NCBI RefSeq assembly: GCF_900156265.1
Contig: NZ_FTNE01000020.1
Location: 1-64,000 of the forward strand
DNA length: 64,000 bases
Source of the DNA: Acidiphilium rubrum
GTDB taxonomy: Bacteria > Pseudomonadota > Alphaproteobacteria > Acetobacterales > Acetobacteraceae
Reading direction: 5' to 3'
How positions within the stretch are numbered: the first letter of the stretch is position 1; each line of letters opens with the position of its first letter. This document shows, piece after piece, positions 54,068 to 62,570 of the stretch. A program made the position numbers and the translations under genes. The notes below the pieces were generated by a model that saw only the letters and a list, made by a program, of their open reading frames with translations, was not told the DNA's origin and ran no database searches.

Positions 54068-55480
54068 ATGCAGAAATTCCAACGCGCGCCGCTCAGCACC
54101 CCGCTGATCGAGAACCGCGTGTTCGACGATATCGCGATCGGCGATACCGCCTCGATCAGCCGCACCCTGACCCTCGATGACATCGCCCTGTTCGCCTACA
54201 TTTCAGGGGACATCAATCCCGCCCATATGGATGCGGAATATGCCCGCACCGACATGTTCCACCACATCATCGTCCACGGCATGTGGACCGCCGGCCTGAT
54301 CTCGGCGGTACTCGGCACCCGCCTGCCGGGGCCTGGCACGATCTATCTCGATCAAAGCCTGCAATTCCGCGCGCCGGTCGCCCCGGGCGATACGATCACC
54401 GCGGTCGTCACGGTGACCGAGCGCATGGCGGAAAAACACCGCCTCACCCTCGATTGCAGTGCGGTCAATCAGAACAACGTCGTCGTTCTGCGCGGCACCG
54501 CGCTGGTGCAGGCGCCCACCGAAGCCATCAGCCGCCCCGCCATGGCGCTGCCCGATGTGCGGCTGACCCGGCATGAACGCTTCAACACCCTGCTCGGCCT
54601 CGCCCGCGCGCGCGGCCCCTGCACTACCGCCATCGCGCATCCGTGCGACGAAGTGACCCTGCGCGCCGCGCTCGATGCCGCCGCCGCCGGGCTGATCGTG
54701 CCGATTCTGGTCGGGCCGGCAGGCAAGATCCGCGCCGCCGCCGCCGCCGCCGGCCTCGACCTCACCGGGCTGCGGATCGAGGATGCGCCCCACAGCCACG
54801 CCGCCGCCGCCCGCGCCGTGCAACTGGTGCACGACGGCGCCGCCCGCCTGCTGATGAAAGGCGCGCTGCACACCGACGAGCTGATGCACGCGGTGATGCA
54901 CGCCGAGACCGGCTTGCGTACCGATCATGTGCTGTCGCATATTTACGTGATGGACGTGCCCGGCTATCCGCGCCCGCTGCTGCTGACCGATGCGGCGATC
55001 AACATCGCGCCGAACCTCACGACCAAGGCGGGCATCGCGCAAAACGCGATCGACCTTGCCCGCGCGCTCGGCATCGACACCCCGAAACTCGCCGTGCTGG
55101 CCGCGGTGGAAACCATCAACCCCGCCATGCCATCGACGCTGGATGCCGCCGCCCTCTGCAAAATGGCCGAGCGCGGCCAGATCACCGGCGGCCTGATCGA
55201 TGGGCCGCTCGCCTTCGACAATGCGGTGAGCCGTAGCGCCGCGGCGGAAAAGAACATCATCTCCGCCGTCGCCGGGCAGGCCGACATCCTGCTGGCGCCG
55301 GATCTCGAGGCGGGCAACATGATGGCCAAGCAACTCACCTTCCTCGCCGGCGCCGATGCCGCCGGCGTCGTCGCCGGCGCGCGCGTGCCGATCATCCTGA
55401 CCAGCCGGGCGGACGACAGCCGCACCCGCCTCGCCTCCTGCGCGGTCGCCCTGCTGATGGTGGCGCATGACCATGGCTGA
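54068..55480 (+). CDS. Bifunctional enoyl-CoA hydratase / phosphate acetyltransferase (MaoC-Pta fusion)
   Basis: 470 residues. Residues about 12-150 are a MaoC-type hot-dog hydratase: FDDIAIGDTASISRTLTLDD and the hydratase motif AYISGDINPAHMDAEYA with the catalytic Asp and His. Residues about 165-470 form a phosphate acyltransferase domain (LLMKGALHTDELMHAVM, HIYVMDVPGYPRPLLLTDAA, INIAPNLTTKAGIAQNAI). Joins (R)-specific enoyl-CoA hydration, which can supply PHA synthase, to acetyl-phosphate/acetyl-CoA exchange. Start ATG 54068 follows GAGGATATC; overlaps ackA by 14 bp. Confidence 0.9.
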   Translation: MQKFQRAPLSTPLIENRVFDDIAIGDTASISRTLTLDDIALFAYISGDINPAHMDAEYARTDMFHHIIVHGMWTAGLISAVLGTRLPGPGTIYLDQSLQFRAPVAPGDTITAVVTVTERMAEKHRLTLDCSAVNQNNVVVLRGTALVQAPTEAISRPAMALPDVRLTRHERFNTLLGLARARGPCTTAIAHPCDEVTLRAALDAAAAGLIVPILVGPAGKIRAAAAAAGLDLTGLRIEDAPHSHAAAARAVQLVHDGAARLLMKGALHTDELMHAVMHAETGLRTDHVLSHIYVMDVPGYPRPLLLTDAAINIAPNLTTKAGIAQNAIDLARALGIDTPKLAVLAAVETINPAMPSTLDAAALCKMAERGQITGGLIDGPLAFDNAVSRSAAAEKNIISAVAGQADILLAPDLEAGNMMAKQLTFLAGADAAGVVAGARVPIILTSRADDSRTRLASCAVALLMVAHDHG

Positions 55481-56645
55481 CGCGGTCCTGGTGCTGAACG
55501 CGGGTTCATCGAGCATCAAATTCGCGATCGTCGAAACCGGCGGCGCGCGCATCGCACACGGCCAGATCGAGCAAATCGGCGAGGCACCGCATTTCCAGGG
55601 CTTCGATCACGACGGCAAACGCCTGGTCGATCGCCACTGGCCGGACGGCGCGACCCTCTCGCACGAAGATCTGCTGACCCCGCTGCTCGACTGGGCCGAA
55701 GCCCATCTCGAGGGCGACCGTCTGATCGGCGTCGGGCACCGCATCGTCCACGGCGGCACCGATTTTGTCGCCCCGGTCCGGCTGGACGCCCACACCCTTG
55801 CCGCACTCGACCGGCTGACGCCGCTGGCCCCGCTGCATCAACCGCATAATCTGGCGGCAGTCCGCGCGATCACCGCAATCCGCCCCAACCTGCCGCAGAT
55901 CGGCTGTTTCGATACCGGGTTTCATCACACCATGCCGCCGGTCGCGACCCGCCTGCCGCTGCCGGCGCGCTACCATGCAGCCGGTGTGCGGCGCTACGGG
56001 TTTCACGGCCTGTCCTACGAGTTCATCGCCGGACGCTTCGCGGCGCTCGATCCCGCGCGCGCCGCCGGACGGGTGATCGCGGCACATATCGGCAACGGCG
56101 CCAGCGCCTGCGCCATGCACAATGGCCGCTCGGTCGATACCAGCATGGGGTTCACCGCCCTCGACGGGCTGATGATGGGCACACGCACCGGCGCGCTCGA
56201 CCCCGGTGTGGTGCTCTACATGGCGCAGCACGAAACCCTGGCGCCGGACGCGATCAGCCACATCCTGTACAGCGAAGCCGGCCTGCTCGGCGTCTCCGGC
56301 GCAAGTTCGGACATGCGCGTGCTGCTGGCGAGCGACCAGCCCGATGCCCGCCTCGCGGTCGATCTGTTCTGCCACCGCGCCGCGCGCGAAATCGCCGGCC
56401 TCACCGTGGCGCTCGGCGGGCTTGATGCGCTGATCTTCACCGCCGGCATCGGCGAACACGCCGCCCTGGTCCGGCGCATGATCTGCGACAAGCTCGGCCA
56501 CCTCGGCGTCACGCTCGACCCTTCAGCCAACGACCGCGCCGGCCCGATCATCAGCGCGCCGCACGCAAAACTCGCGGTCTGGGTGATCCCGACCGACGAA
56601 GAAGCCATGATCGCATGCCACACCATCGCCCTGCTGACCGGCTGA
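55467..56645 (+). CDS. ackA: Acetate kinase
   Basis: 392 residues of the ASKHA fold: VLVLNAGSSSIKFAI, VGHRIVHGG, CFDTGFHHTMP, YGFHGLSYEFIAGR, AHIGNGASACAMHNGRSVDTS, MGTRTGALDPGV and FTAGIGEHAALVRRM. Makes ATP and acetate from acetyl-phosphate produced by phosphoketolase or the Pta domain. ATG at 55467 or 55473 (MADAV); both overlap the upstream gene, consistent with coupled translation. Last gene of the rightward operon. Confidence 0.95.
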   Translation: MTMADAVLVLNAGSSSIKFAIVETGGARIAHGQIEQIGEAPHFQGFDHDGKRLVDRHWPDGATLSHEDLLTPLLDWAEAHLEGDRLIGVGHRIVHGGTDFVAPVRLDAHTLAALDRLTPLAPLHQPHNLAAVRAITAIRPNLPQIGCFDTGFHHTMPPVATRLPLPARYHAAGVRRYGFHGLSYEFIAGRFAALDPARAAGRVIAAHIGNGASACAMHNGRSVDTSMGFTALDGLMMGTRTGALDPGVVLYMAQHETLAPDAISHILYSEAGLLGVSGASSDMRVLLASDQPDARLAVDLFCHRAAREIAGLTVALGGLDALIFTAGIGEHAALVRRMICDKLGHLGVTLDPSANDRAGPIISAPHAKLAVWVIPTDEEAMIACHTIALLTG

Positions 56646-56668
56646 ACCCGCCGCATCCCCGTGCGGGG

Positions 56669-56700
56669 TTGACCTTCCTACTGTAGGAAGCCGCTACATG
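56669..56700 (+). promoter_or_regulatory. CueR-type (MerR-family) copper promoter
   Basis: -35 TTGACC at 56669-56674 overlaps a perfect dyad CTTCCTAC-T-GTAGGAAG (56674-56690), followed by a -10 candidate CTACAT at 56694-56699, giving a 19-bp spacer. CueR operators in enterobacterial copA and cueO promoters have the form ACCTTCC-N7-GGAAGG within an overlong 19-bp spacer, and this reads ACCTTCC-N7-GGAAG. It lies 38 bp before the multicopper oxidase ATG. No merR-family gene is in the window. Confidence 0.75.
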
Positions 56701-56737
56701 CGCATTTGTTTCACCCGCCCTCGCAGGAGACGCCGCC

Positions 56738-58228
56738 ATGTCGCACGTTCTATCCCGCCGTTCGCTGGTCACCGCCGGGGGCGCTATCGCGATGCTGCCG
56801 CTGCTCGACCGCTCGGCGATCGCCGCATCGCGACCCGCATCGGCGCCGCAGCGCCTGACCGCCGGCAGCCGGATCATCGAGGTCGACGGCCGCGCCGCCA
56901 AAGTCTTTCGCCTCAGCAACGCCGCCGGGCAGAACGGCCTCAGCCTCGCTCCCGGCGAAGCGTTCCACGTCGCCCTGACCAACGCGCTCGACGAACCCAC
57001 CATCATCCATTGGCACGGCCAGTTGCCGCCCTGGACGCAGGATGGATTTCCCTGGCCGCAAACCCCGCCCCTGACCCCGCATTCGGTCAAATCATATGAC
57101 TATAATCCCATTGCCGGCACGTATTGGATGCACTCGCACCAGGGCATGCAGGAACAGCGCCTGATGACCGCACCGCTGATCGTGCACGACGCCGCGACCC
57201 TGCGTGAAGACCGCCAGGAGATCGTGCTGATGCTGCACGATTTCAGCTTCAAGACGCCGGACGAATTGCTCGCCGGCCTGACCGGCCAGACGCAAGCCGC
57301 GGCCCACGCGATGAGCCGCGCCAGTGAGGCCCAGCCCGCGTCACCGATGTCGATGAGCGGCATGAGCGGCATGAGCGGCATGCAGTCCGGCGGCATGAGC
57401 GGCATGTCGATGGATTCGAACGATATCCGCTACGACGCCTTCCTCGCCAACGACCGCACCCTGGCCGATCCCGCCATCATCCCGGTCAACCGCGGCGGCC
57501 GCCTCCGCCTGCGGGTCATCAACGGCGCGTCATCGAGCCAGTTCTGGATCGACCTCGGCGCGCTGCACGGCACGGTCGTCGCGGTCGATGGCCATGCGGT
57601 GCTCCCGATCGGCGGATCGCGATTTCCGATCGCCATCGCCCAGCGGCTGGACATTCTGCTCGATCTGCCCGCCGCCGGCGCGTTTCCCATCCTGGCACGG
57701 CTCGAAGACTCGCGCCGCCGCACCGGCATCGTGCTGGCAACGCCGGGGGCCGCGATTCCGAAATACACCAACACGGGGCTCGACCACGTGCAGCCGATCG
57801 ACAATGCATTCGAATCCCGCCTGGTCGCCCGCAATCCGCTGCACCCGCGCAAGCCGGATTTGGTCCACCGGATCGTGATGTCCGGCGCGATGAAACCCTA
57901 CCGCTGGTCGCTCAACGGCGCCTTCTGGCCCAACATCACGCCCCTCATGCTGAAACCGGGCCAACGCGTCGAACTCGATCTGGTCAACCACTCGATGATG
58001 GCGCACCCGATGCATCTGCACGGCCATTCCTTCCAGGTCATCGCCATCAACGGCCGGCCGATCAACGGCGCGGTGCGCGATACCGTGCTGGTCACGCCGA
58101 TGATGGGCAGCGTCCGCATCGCCTTCGATGCCATCAACCCCGGCCGCTGGGCGTTTCACTGCCATAATCTGTATCACATGATGACCGGCATGATGACGGA
58201 GTTCCGCTACCAAGGCATCCCCGCATAA
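56738..58228 (+). CDS. Multicopper oxidase with Met-rich segment (CueO/CopA-like)
   Basis: 496 residues exported by Tat (SRRSLVTAGGAIAML). Copper sites: HWHG at 91-94, HSH at 132-134, HPMHLHGHSFQ near residue 425-435 and HCHNLYHMMTGM at 474-485 with type 1 ligands Cys475, His480 and Met485. An insertion at about 204-225 is eight methionines in repeated GMSGMS units, like the Cu(I)-binding Met-rich region of CueO. Likely oxidises Cu(I) in the periplasm for copper tolerance, matching the CueR-type promoter. A dispersed hairpin repeat follows. Confidence 0.92.
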   Translation: MSHVLSRRSLVTAGGAIAMLPLLDRSAIAASRPASAPQRLTAGSRIIEVDGRAAKVFRLSNAAGQNGLSLAPGEAFHVALTNALDEPTIIHWHGQLPPWTQDGFPWPQTPPLTPHSVKSYDYNPIAGTYWMHSHQGMQEQRLMTAPLIVHDAATLREDRQEIVLMLHDFSFKTPDELLAGLTGQTQAAAHAMSRASEAQPASPMSMSGMSGMSGMQSGGMSGMSMDSNDIRYDAFLANDRTLADPAIIPVNRGGRLRLRVINGASSSQFWIDLGALHGTVVAVDGHAVLPIGGSRFPIAIAQRLDILLDLPAAGAFPILARLEDSRRRTGIVLATPGAAIPKYTNTGLDHVQPIDNAFESRLVARNPLHPRKPDLVHRIVMSGAMKPYRWSLNGAFWPNITPLMLKPGQRVELDLVNHSMMAHPMHLHGHSFQVIAINGRPINGAVRDTVLVTPMMGSVRIAFDAINPGRWAFHCHNLYHMMTGMMTEFRYQGIPA

Positions 58229-58257
58229 TAACCCCATGCCGTCCCCCACACCCAATA

Positions 58258-58306
58258 ACCCCAGGGTCAAAAAGTTTTTTGCTTCTTTTTTACAAAAAAG
58301 AAGCTC
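58258..58306. repeat. Dispersed A/T-stem hairpin repeat, copy 3
   Basis: CCCCAGGGTCAAAAAGTTTTTT followed by the perfect stem GCTTCTTTTTT / AAAAAAGAAGC (58281-58304) with loop AC. It is the reverse complement of 7693-7743 over about 47 bp except in the loop. It begins about 30 bp after the multicopper oxidase stop and may terminate it. Downstream, TTGACA at 58328-58333 is a perfect -35 hexamer before the amidase gene, but no good -10 is seen. Confidence 0.78.
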
Positions 58307-58388
58307 TACCCTCGCTATCTCCCTGGCTTGACAGCCCCCTCCCGCCGATGAACTCTCACATGCCGCAACCACAGGGGGAATCGCACGC

Positions 58389-59393
58389 ATGGCGGAACGA
58401 TGGCTGGCACATTCGATCGTCGCAACCCGTGGCGTCGGCTGGGCGCGCAAACCGCGGCTGCACCACCTGACCGAGGCGGCGCAAGGCCGGTTTCACTACA
58501 CGATCGGCCCCTATTCCGAACCGGTGCTGACGGTCGCCCCCGGTGACCGCATCCTGATCGAAACGCGCGATGCGTTCGAGGGCGCGATCCGCACCGAGCG
58601 CGACAAACCGAGCAAACGTCTGCGCATGCCCTTCGTCAATCCGCAGAACGGCCCGATCATGATCGAGGGTGCCGAACCCGGTGATACCATCGCCGTTCAC
58701 ATCGAACGCATGCGCCCGCGCGGCGAAAACCCGCGCGGCACCTGCTGCATGATCCCGTATTTCGGCGCGCTCACCGGCACTGGCCTCACCGCCTCGCTGC
58801 AACCGCCGCTGCCGGAAATCACCCGCAAAATCCACGTCGATGAAAAGGAAGTCCGCTGGAGTGCCCGCGTCGTGCTGCCCTACGCGCCGCACATCGGCAC
58901 GCTGAGCACCTCGCCCGAAATCGACAGCATCAACTCCCTCACCCCCGGCCCACACGGCGGCAACATGGATCTGCCGGACATGGGACCGGGCAGCATCACC
59001 TATCTGCCGGTCCGCAGCCCCGGCGCCCGCCTGTTCATCGGCGATGCGCACGCCTGCCAGGGCGATGGCGAAGTGTGCGGCACCGCGGTCGAATTCGCCT
59101 CCGAAACCACCATCCGCGTCGATCTGATCAAATCCTGGGCGCTCGACTGGCCGCGCCTCGAGCGGCAGGATTTCATCATGACGATCGGCAGCGCCCGCCC
59201 GCTCGAGGACGCGACGCGCATCGCCTATCGCGACCTCGTCCTCTGGATGGAAGCCGAATACGGCTTCGACCGATGGGACGCCTACATGATGCTGAGCCAG
59301 TGCGGTCGCGTGCGGCTCGGTAATTTCGTCGACCCCAACTACACGGTCGGCGCCGGCATCTCGAAAAAATATCTCGCCCCGGAAGGCAAATAA
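58389..59393 (+). CDS. Acetamidase/formamidase family protein
   Basis: 334 residues. Matches the FmdA/AmdA fold: VLTVAPGDRILIETRDAFEG, NPQNGPIMIEGAEPGDTI, TPGPHGGNMDLPDMGPGSI, the catalytic-region LFIGDAHACQGDGEVCGTAVE and a C-terminal GNFVDPNYTVGAGISKKYL. Hydrolyses short amides to the acid and ammonia in characterised members; substrate here unknown. Ribosome site AGGGGGAA about nine bases before the ATG. The next gene, an SDR, starts one base after its stop, so the two are co-translated and may share a catabolic role. Confidence 0.88.
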   Translation: MAERWLAHSIVATRGVGWARKPRLHHLTEAAQGRFHYTIGPYSEPVLTVAPGDRILIETRDAFEGAIRTERDKPSKRLRMPFVNPQNGPIMIEGAEPGDTIAVHIERMRPRGENPRGTCCMIPYFGALTGTGLTASLQPPLPEITRKIHVDEKEVRWSARVVLPYAPHIGTLSTSPEIDSINSLTPGPHGGNMDLPDMGPGSITYLPVRSPGARLFIGDAHACQGDGEVCGTAVEFASETTIRVDLIKSWALDWPRLERQDFIMTIGSARPLEDATRIAYRDLVLWMEAEYGFDRWDAYMMLSQCGRVRLGNFVDPNYTVGAGISKKYLAPEGK

Positions 59394-59394
59394 C

Positions 59395-60156
59395 ATGGAT
59401 CTCGGATTGAGCGGCAAACGCGCATTGATCACCGGCGGCACCAAAGGCATCGGCCGCGCCGTCGCCGAACATTTCGCCGCCGAAGGCACCGATGTCGCCA
59501 TCTGTGCCCGCAACGCGGGCGAAGTTGCCGAAACCGTCGCGGCCCTCAGCGCGCTTGGCGTGCGCGCAACCGGCCGCGCGGTCGATGTCGCCGATGGCCC
59601 GGCGCTGACCGCCTGGGTGCGCGACGTCACCACGGAATTCGGCGGGCTCGATATCGTGGTCTCCAACGTCTCCGCCCTCGCCATCGGCCAGGACGAAGCC
59701 TCCTGGCGCGCCGAATTCGAAACCGACATGATGGGCACGGTCCACGCCGTCGATGCCGCGATGCCCGCGCTCGAAGCCTCCGGCGCCGCCGCCATCGTCG
59801 TCATCTCCTCGGTCTCCGGCCGCGAGGTCGATTTCGCAGCCGGGCCCTACGGCGTGTTCAAGGCGGCGCTGATCCACTACGCCAAGGGCCTGTCGTTCCA
59901 GCTTGCCGCCAAGGGCATCAGGGTCAACGCGCTCTCGCCCGGCAACACCTATTTCCCAGGTGGCGTCTGGGAAAAAATCGAACACGGCAACCCCGAACTC
60001 TACCGCCAGGCCCTCGCGCTGAACCCGACCGGCCGCATGGGCAAGCCCGAGGAAATGGCGCGCGCCGTCGTGTTCCTCGCCAGCCCAGCCGCCAGCTTCA
60101 TCACCGGCACCAACCTGGTGGTCGATGGCGCATTGACCCGCGGCGTGCAGTTCTGA
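59395..60156 (+). CDS. Short-chain dehydrogenase/reductase
   Basis: 253 residues of classical SDR type: ALITGGTKGIGRAVAEHFA, NVSALA in place of the usual N-N-A-G, catalytic Ser in VISSVSGREVDF, and the YGVFK active-site Tyr/Lys (Y-x3-K) before GIRVNALSPGNTYFPGG and the C-terminal ITGTNLVVDGALTRGVQF. NAD(P)-dependent oxidoreductase of unknown substrate; resembles FabG-like and dihydroxycyclohexadiene-type SDRs. Convergent with the decarboxylase gene, 40 bp apart. Confidence 0.87.
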   Translation: MDLGLSGKRALITGGTKGIGRAVAEHFAAEGTDVAICARNAGEVAETVAALSALGVRATGRAVDVADGPALTAWVRDVTTEFGGLDIVVSNVSALAIGQDEASWRAEFETDMMGTVHAVDAAMPALEASGAAAIVVISSVSGREVDFAAGPYGVFKAALIHYAKGLSFQLAAKGIRVNALSPGNTYFPGGVWEKIEHGNPELYRQALALNPTGRMGKPEEMARAVVFLASPAASFITGTNLVVDGALTRGVQF

Positions 60157-60196
60157 ACCACCCGCCCGCCCTACTTGTTGCCACGTCGCATCGATT

Positions 60197-62536
60197 TTAC
60201 TCCGCCACCACATAGGTGAACAACCGCACCATCCCATCCGGCCCGGTCTCACGAAACACGCCCTGAATCTCGCTCTCAAATCCGGGAAACCGGTTGGCCG
60301 CCGCTTCGAACATCCGCAGATAATCCACCATCGGGCGCGTGCGTTCGCCGTAGCGCTCGCCCGGCACCACGACCCCGAAGCCCGGCGGATATACCAATGC
60401 CAGCGTCGCGGCGATGCGCCCCTCCAGGGCATCGAGCGGCAGATACGCAACATCGTTGCGAATGAAATGCTGCATTGCCGCTTGCGGCGCCATCGCAATT
60501 TCCGGAAAATGCGCGGCGCGGAACTGGTTCCGCTGCAGGCTGCTGACATCATGCGTGCGGTAGAACGCGTGCATCTCCTGGCAGAGATCATAGAGCCCAA
60601 CCCCCGCGTAGCGCGCGCCATGCCGCGCCACGAACGCCGGCATCACATCATCGAGCGGCCGGTTGGCATCATGCAGCCGCTTGAAGCTGACCAGCGCACT
60701 CAACAACGTACCCGCCTTGCCGGATTCCATGCCCGGCGTCAGCAAGAACAAAATGCTGTTCAGATCATTCTTCTCCGGTACGATCCGGTTTTCTCTGAGA
60801 TATTCAGCAACAATCGCAGCCGGCACCCCATGGTCCTCATACGCGCCGGTGCTGCGCGAAAGCCCGGGCGTGATCAGCGTCAGCTTGTTCGGATCGGTCA
60901 TCGCATAGCCGGTCACCAGATGGGTGAACCCGTGCCAGGCTGCACCCGGTTCAAGCGCCCAATACGCCGGATCGGCGGCCAGCCGGTCGGTCGGCACATC
61001 CTGCCAGGGGATCATCCCGCCAGCATCGCCCGCCACCACATCCGGCACGAACGGATCGAAAAACCAGGCCCGCACCGGCCCGTTCGCCTCGCGGGCGAAC
61101 GCGTCGGCAAGCTCGCGCAGCTTTTTGCGTAATTCGATGCCAAGCCGGATCGTATCATCCCACAAAACCTGCCCGGCGCGCCCCTTCATCATCTGGGCGC
61201 CGACATCGAGCGACGCGAACAACGGATAGAACGGCGAGGTCGATGCATGCAGCATGAAGGTTTCGTTGAAGCGCTTGTGAGACACCTGCCGCCGCTGCCC
61301 TGCGATGTGATGATCCTTCACATGAATCTGCGATGCCTGGGAAAATCCGGCCAGTTGCTTGTGGGTCGATTGCGTCGCGATAATCCCGGCATCCTCGCCG
61401 CCCAGCCCCGCCAACCCCATGGCAAACCGCCCGACAAACAGCGGATGAAACTTCATGAAGCCGGCCCAGGCCTCATCGAACAGTATGTAGTCGCAGAGCG
61501 GGCTCAGCTTGCGATAGATCATGTCGGCATCATAGATCGTGCCGTCGTAACTGCATTGCTCGATCACCGCGACCCGGAACGGCTTGCGCACCTGCCAGGC
61601 CGCCGGATCGGTGATCAACGGATGCGCCTTGATCTGCGCGCGAATCGCCGCCTCATCGAGTGCTGCGAAATCGATCGGCCCGATCAGCCCCTGCGCATTG
61701 CGATCGGTTGGCAGATAAACCGGAATCCCGCCCGCATTGATCAACGCCCCATGATGATTGGATTTGTGGTTGTTGCGGTCGAACAACACCAGATCGCCCT
61801 GCGCCACCAGCGCCCCGAGCACGATCTTGTTGGAAGTCGATGTGCCATTGAGCACGAAATACGTCCGGTCCGCGCCGAATATCGCCGCCGCCTCACGCTG
61901 CGCCTGCAAGGCCGGTCCCTCATGGGTCAGCAGATCACCAAGCTCCACCACCGAATTATCGAGATCGTTTCGAAAAATCGCCTCGCCCAGATGCTCGACG
62001 AACAACCGCCCGACCGGGCTCTTCCAATAGAAAATCCCGCCGTTATGTCCCGGGCAAGTCCAGACCTGATTGCCCTGCTCGGCATAGTCCACCATCGCGC
62101 CGAAAAACGGTGTCTTAAGCGTCGCCGCATAGATCTTCAAATGGCTGATCAGATTCTTCGCAATGAAATCCGGCATGTCCTCCGCCAGGAACAGGTAACC
62201 GGTCACCCGGCCCAGCACCACGACGGGGATCTCATCGAAGCGATGGCGCCGCACCAGCAGGAATATCGGCATTTCGAGTCCGCGCGCCCGGATCGTCTCG
62301 ATCAGCGTCGCCGCATCGCGCTGCCACGCCGCATCCCCCCATTCGATCAGAACACAGCCGATCGCGGCGTCCGCCCGCACCGCATCCTCGGCATCGGCAA
62401 TGCTGGCCACCTCCGTCACCGCGTAGCCGAGCGCGCCGATCTGCTCCAAAATCGCGTGCAGGTGGCCGGCCTCGTGGCTCTCCTCGCGCAGTATGCCGCT
62501 GCACGCCAGAACGCCAAACAACGTATCGAACGACAT
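60197..62536 (-). CDS. Orn/Lys/Arg decarboxylase (PLP, fold type I with N-terminal flavodoxin-like domain)
   Basis: 779 residues from the ATG at 62536 (MSFDTLFGVLACSG); longer frame is rejected as Cys/Arg-rich noise. N-terminal flavodoxin-like domain (1-130), then the PLP domain with VWTCPGHNGG, NGTSTSNKIVL, NNHKSNHHGALINAGG, FDEAWAGFMKFHPLF and the PLP lysine in TQSTHKQLAGFSQAS. The segment VSHKRFNETFMLHASTSPFYPLFASL is closer to inducible ornithine decarboxylases than to AdiA, but substrate is not certain. With the antiporter it forms an acid-consuming decarboxylation system. Gap to the antiporter is 34 bp. Confidence 0.88.
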   Translation of the reverse strand: MSFDTLFGVLACSGILREESHEAGHLHAILEQIGALGYAVTEVASIADAEDAVRADAAIGCVLIEWGDAAWQRDAATLIETIRARGLEMPIFLLVRRHRFDEIPVVVLGRVTGYLFLAEDMPDFIAKNLISHLKIYAATLKTPFFGAMVDYAEQGNQVWTCPGHNGGIFYWKSPVGRLFVEHLGEAIFRNDLDNSVVELGDLLTHEGPALQAQREAAAIFGADRTYFVLNGTSTSNKIVLGALVAQGDLVLFDRNNHKSNHHGALINAGGIPVYLPTDRNAQGLIGPIDFAALDEAAIRAQIKAHPLITDPAAWQVRKPFRVAVIEQCSYDGTIYDADMIYRKLSPLCDYILFDEAWAGFMKFHPLFVGRFAMGLAGLGGEDAGIIATQSTHKQLAGFSQASQIHVKDHHIAGQRRQVSHKRFNETFMLHASTSPFYPLFASLDVGAQMMKGRAGQVLWDDTIRLGIELRKKLRELADAFAREANGPVRAWFFDPFVPDVVAGDAGGMIPWQDVPTDRLAADPAYWALEPGAAWHGFTHLVTGYAMTDPNKLTLITPGLSRSTGAYEDHGVPAAIVAEYLRENRIVPEKNDLNSILFLLTPGMESGKAGTLLSALVSFKRLHDANRPLDDVMPAFVARHGARYAGVGLYDLCQEMHAFYRTHDVSSLQRNQFRAAHFPEIAMAPQAAMQHFIRNDVAYLPLDALEGRIAATLALVYPPGFGVVVPGERYGERTRPMVDYLRMFEAAANRFPGFESEIQGVFRETGPDGMVRLFTYVVAE

Positions 62537-62570
62537 GATCCAGACTTTCAGTTGAACGCATTGGGCCGCC

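Noticed and set aside
57349-57415. Short tandem DNA repeat (about 12-bp units)
   Set aside because: It simply encodes the Met-rich GMS repeats of the multicopper oxidase and is in frame; described with that gene rather than as an independent repeat.
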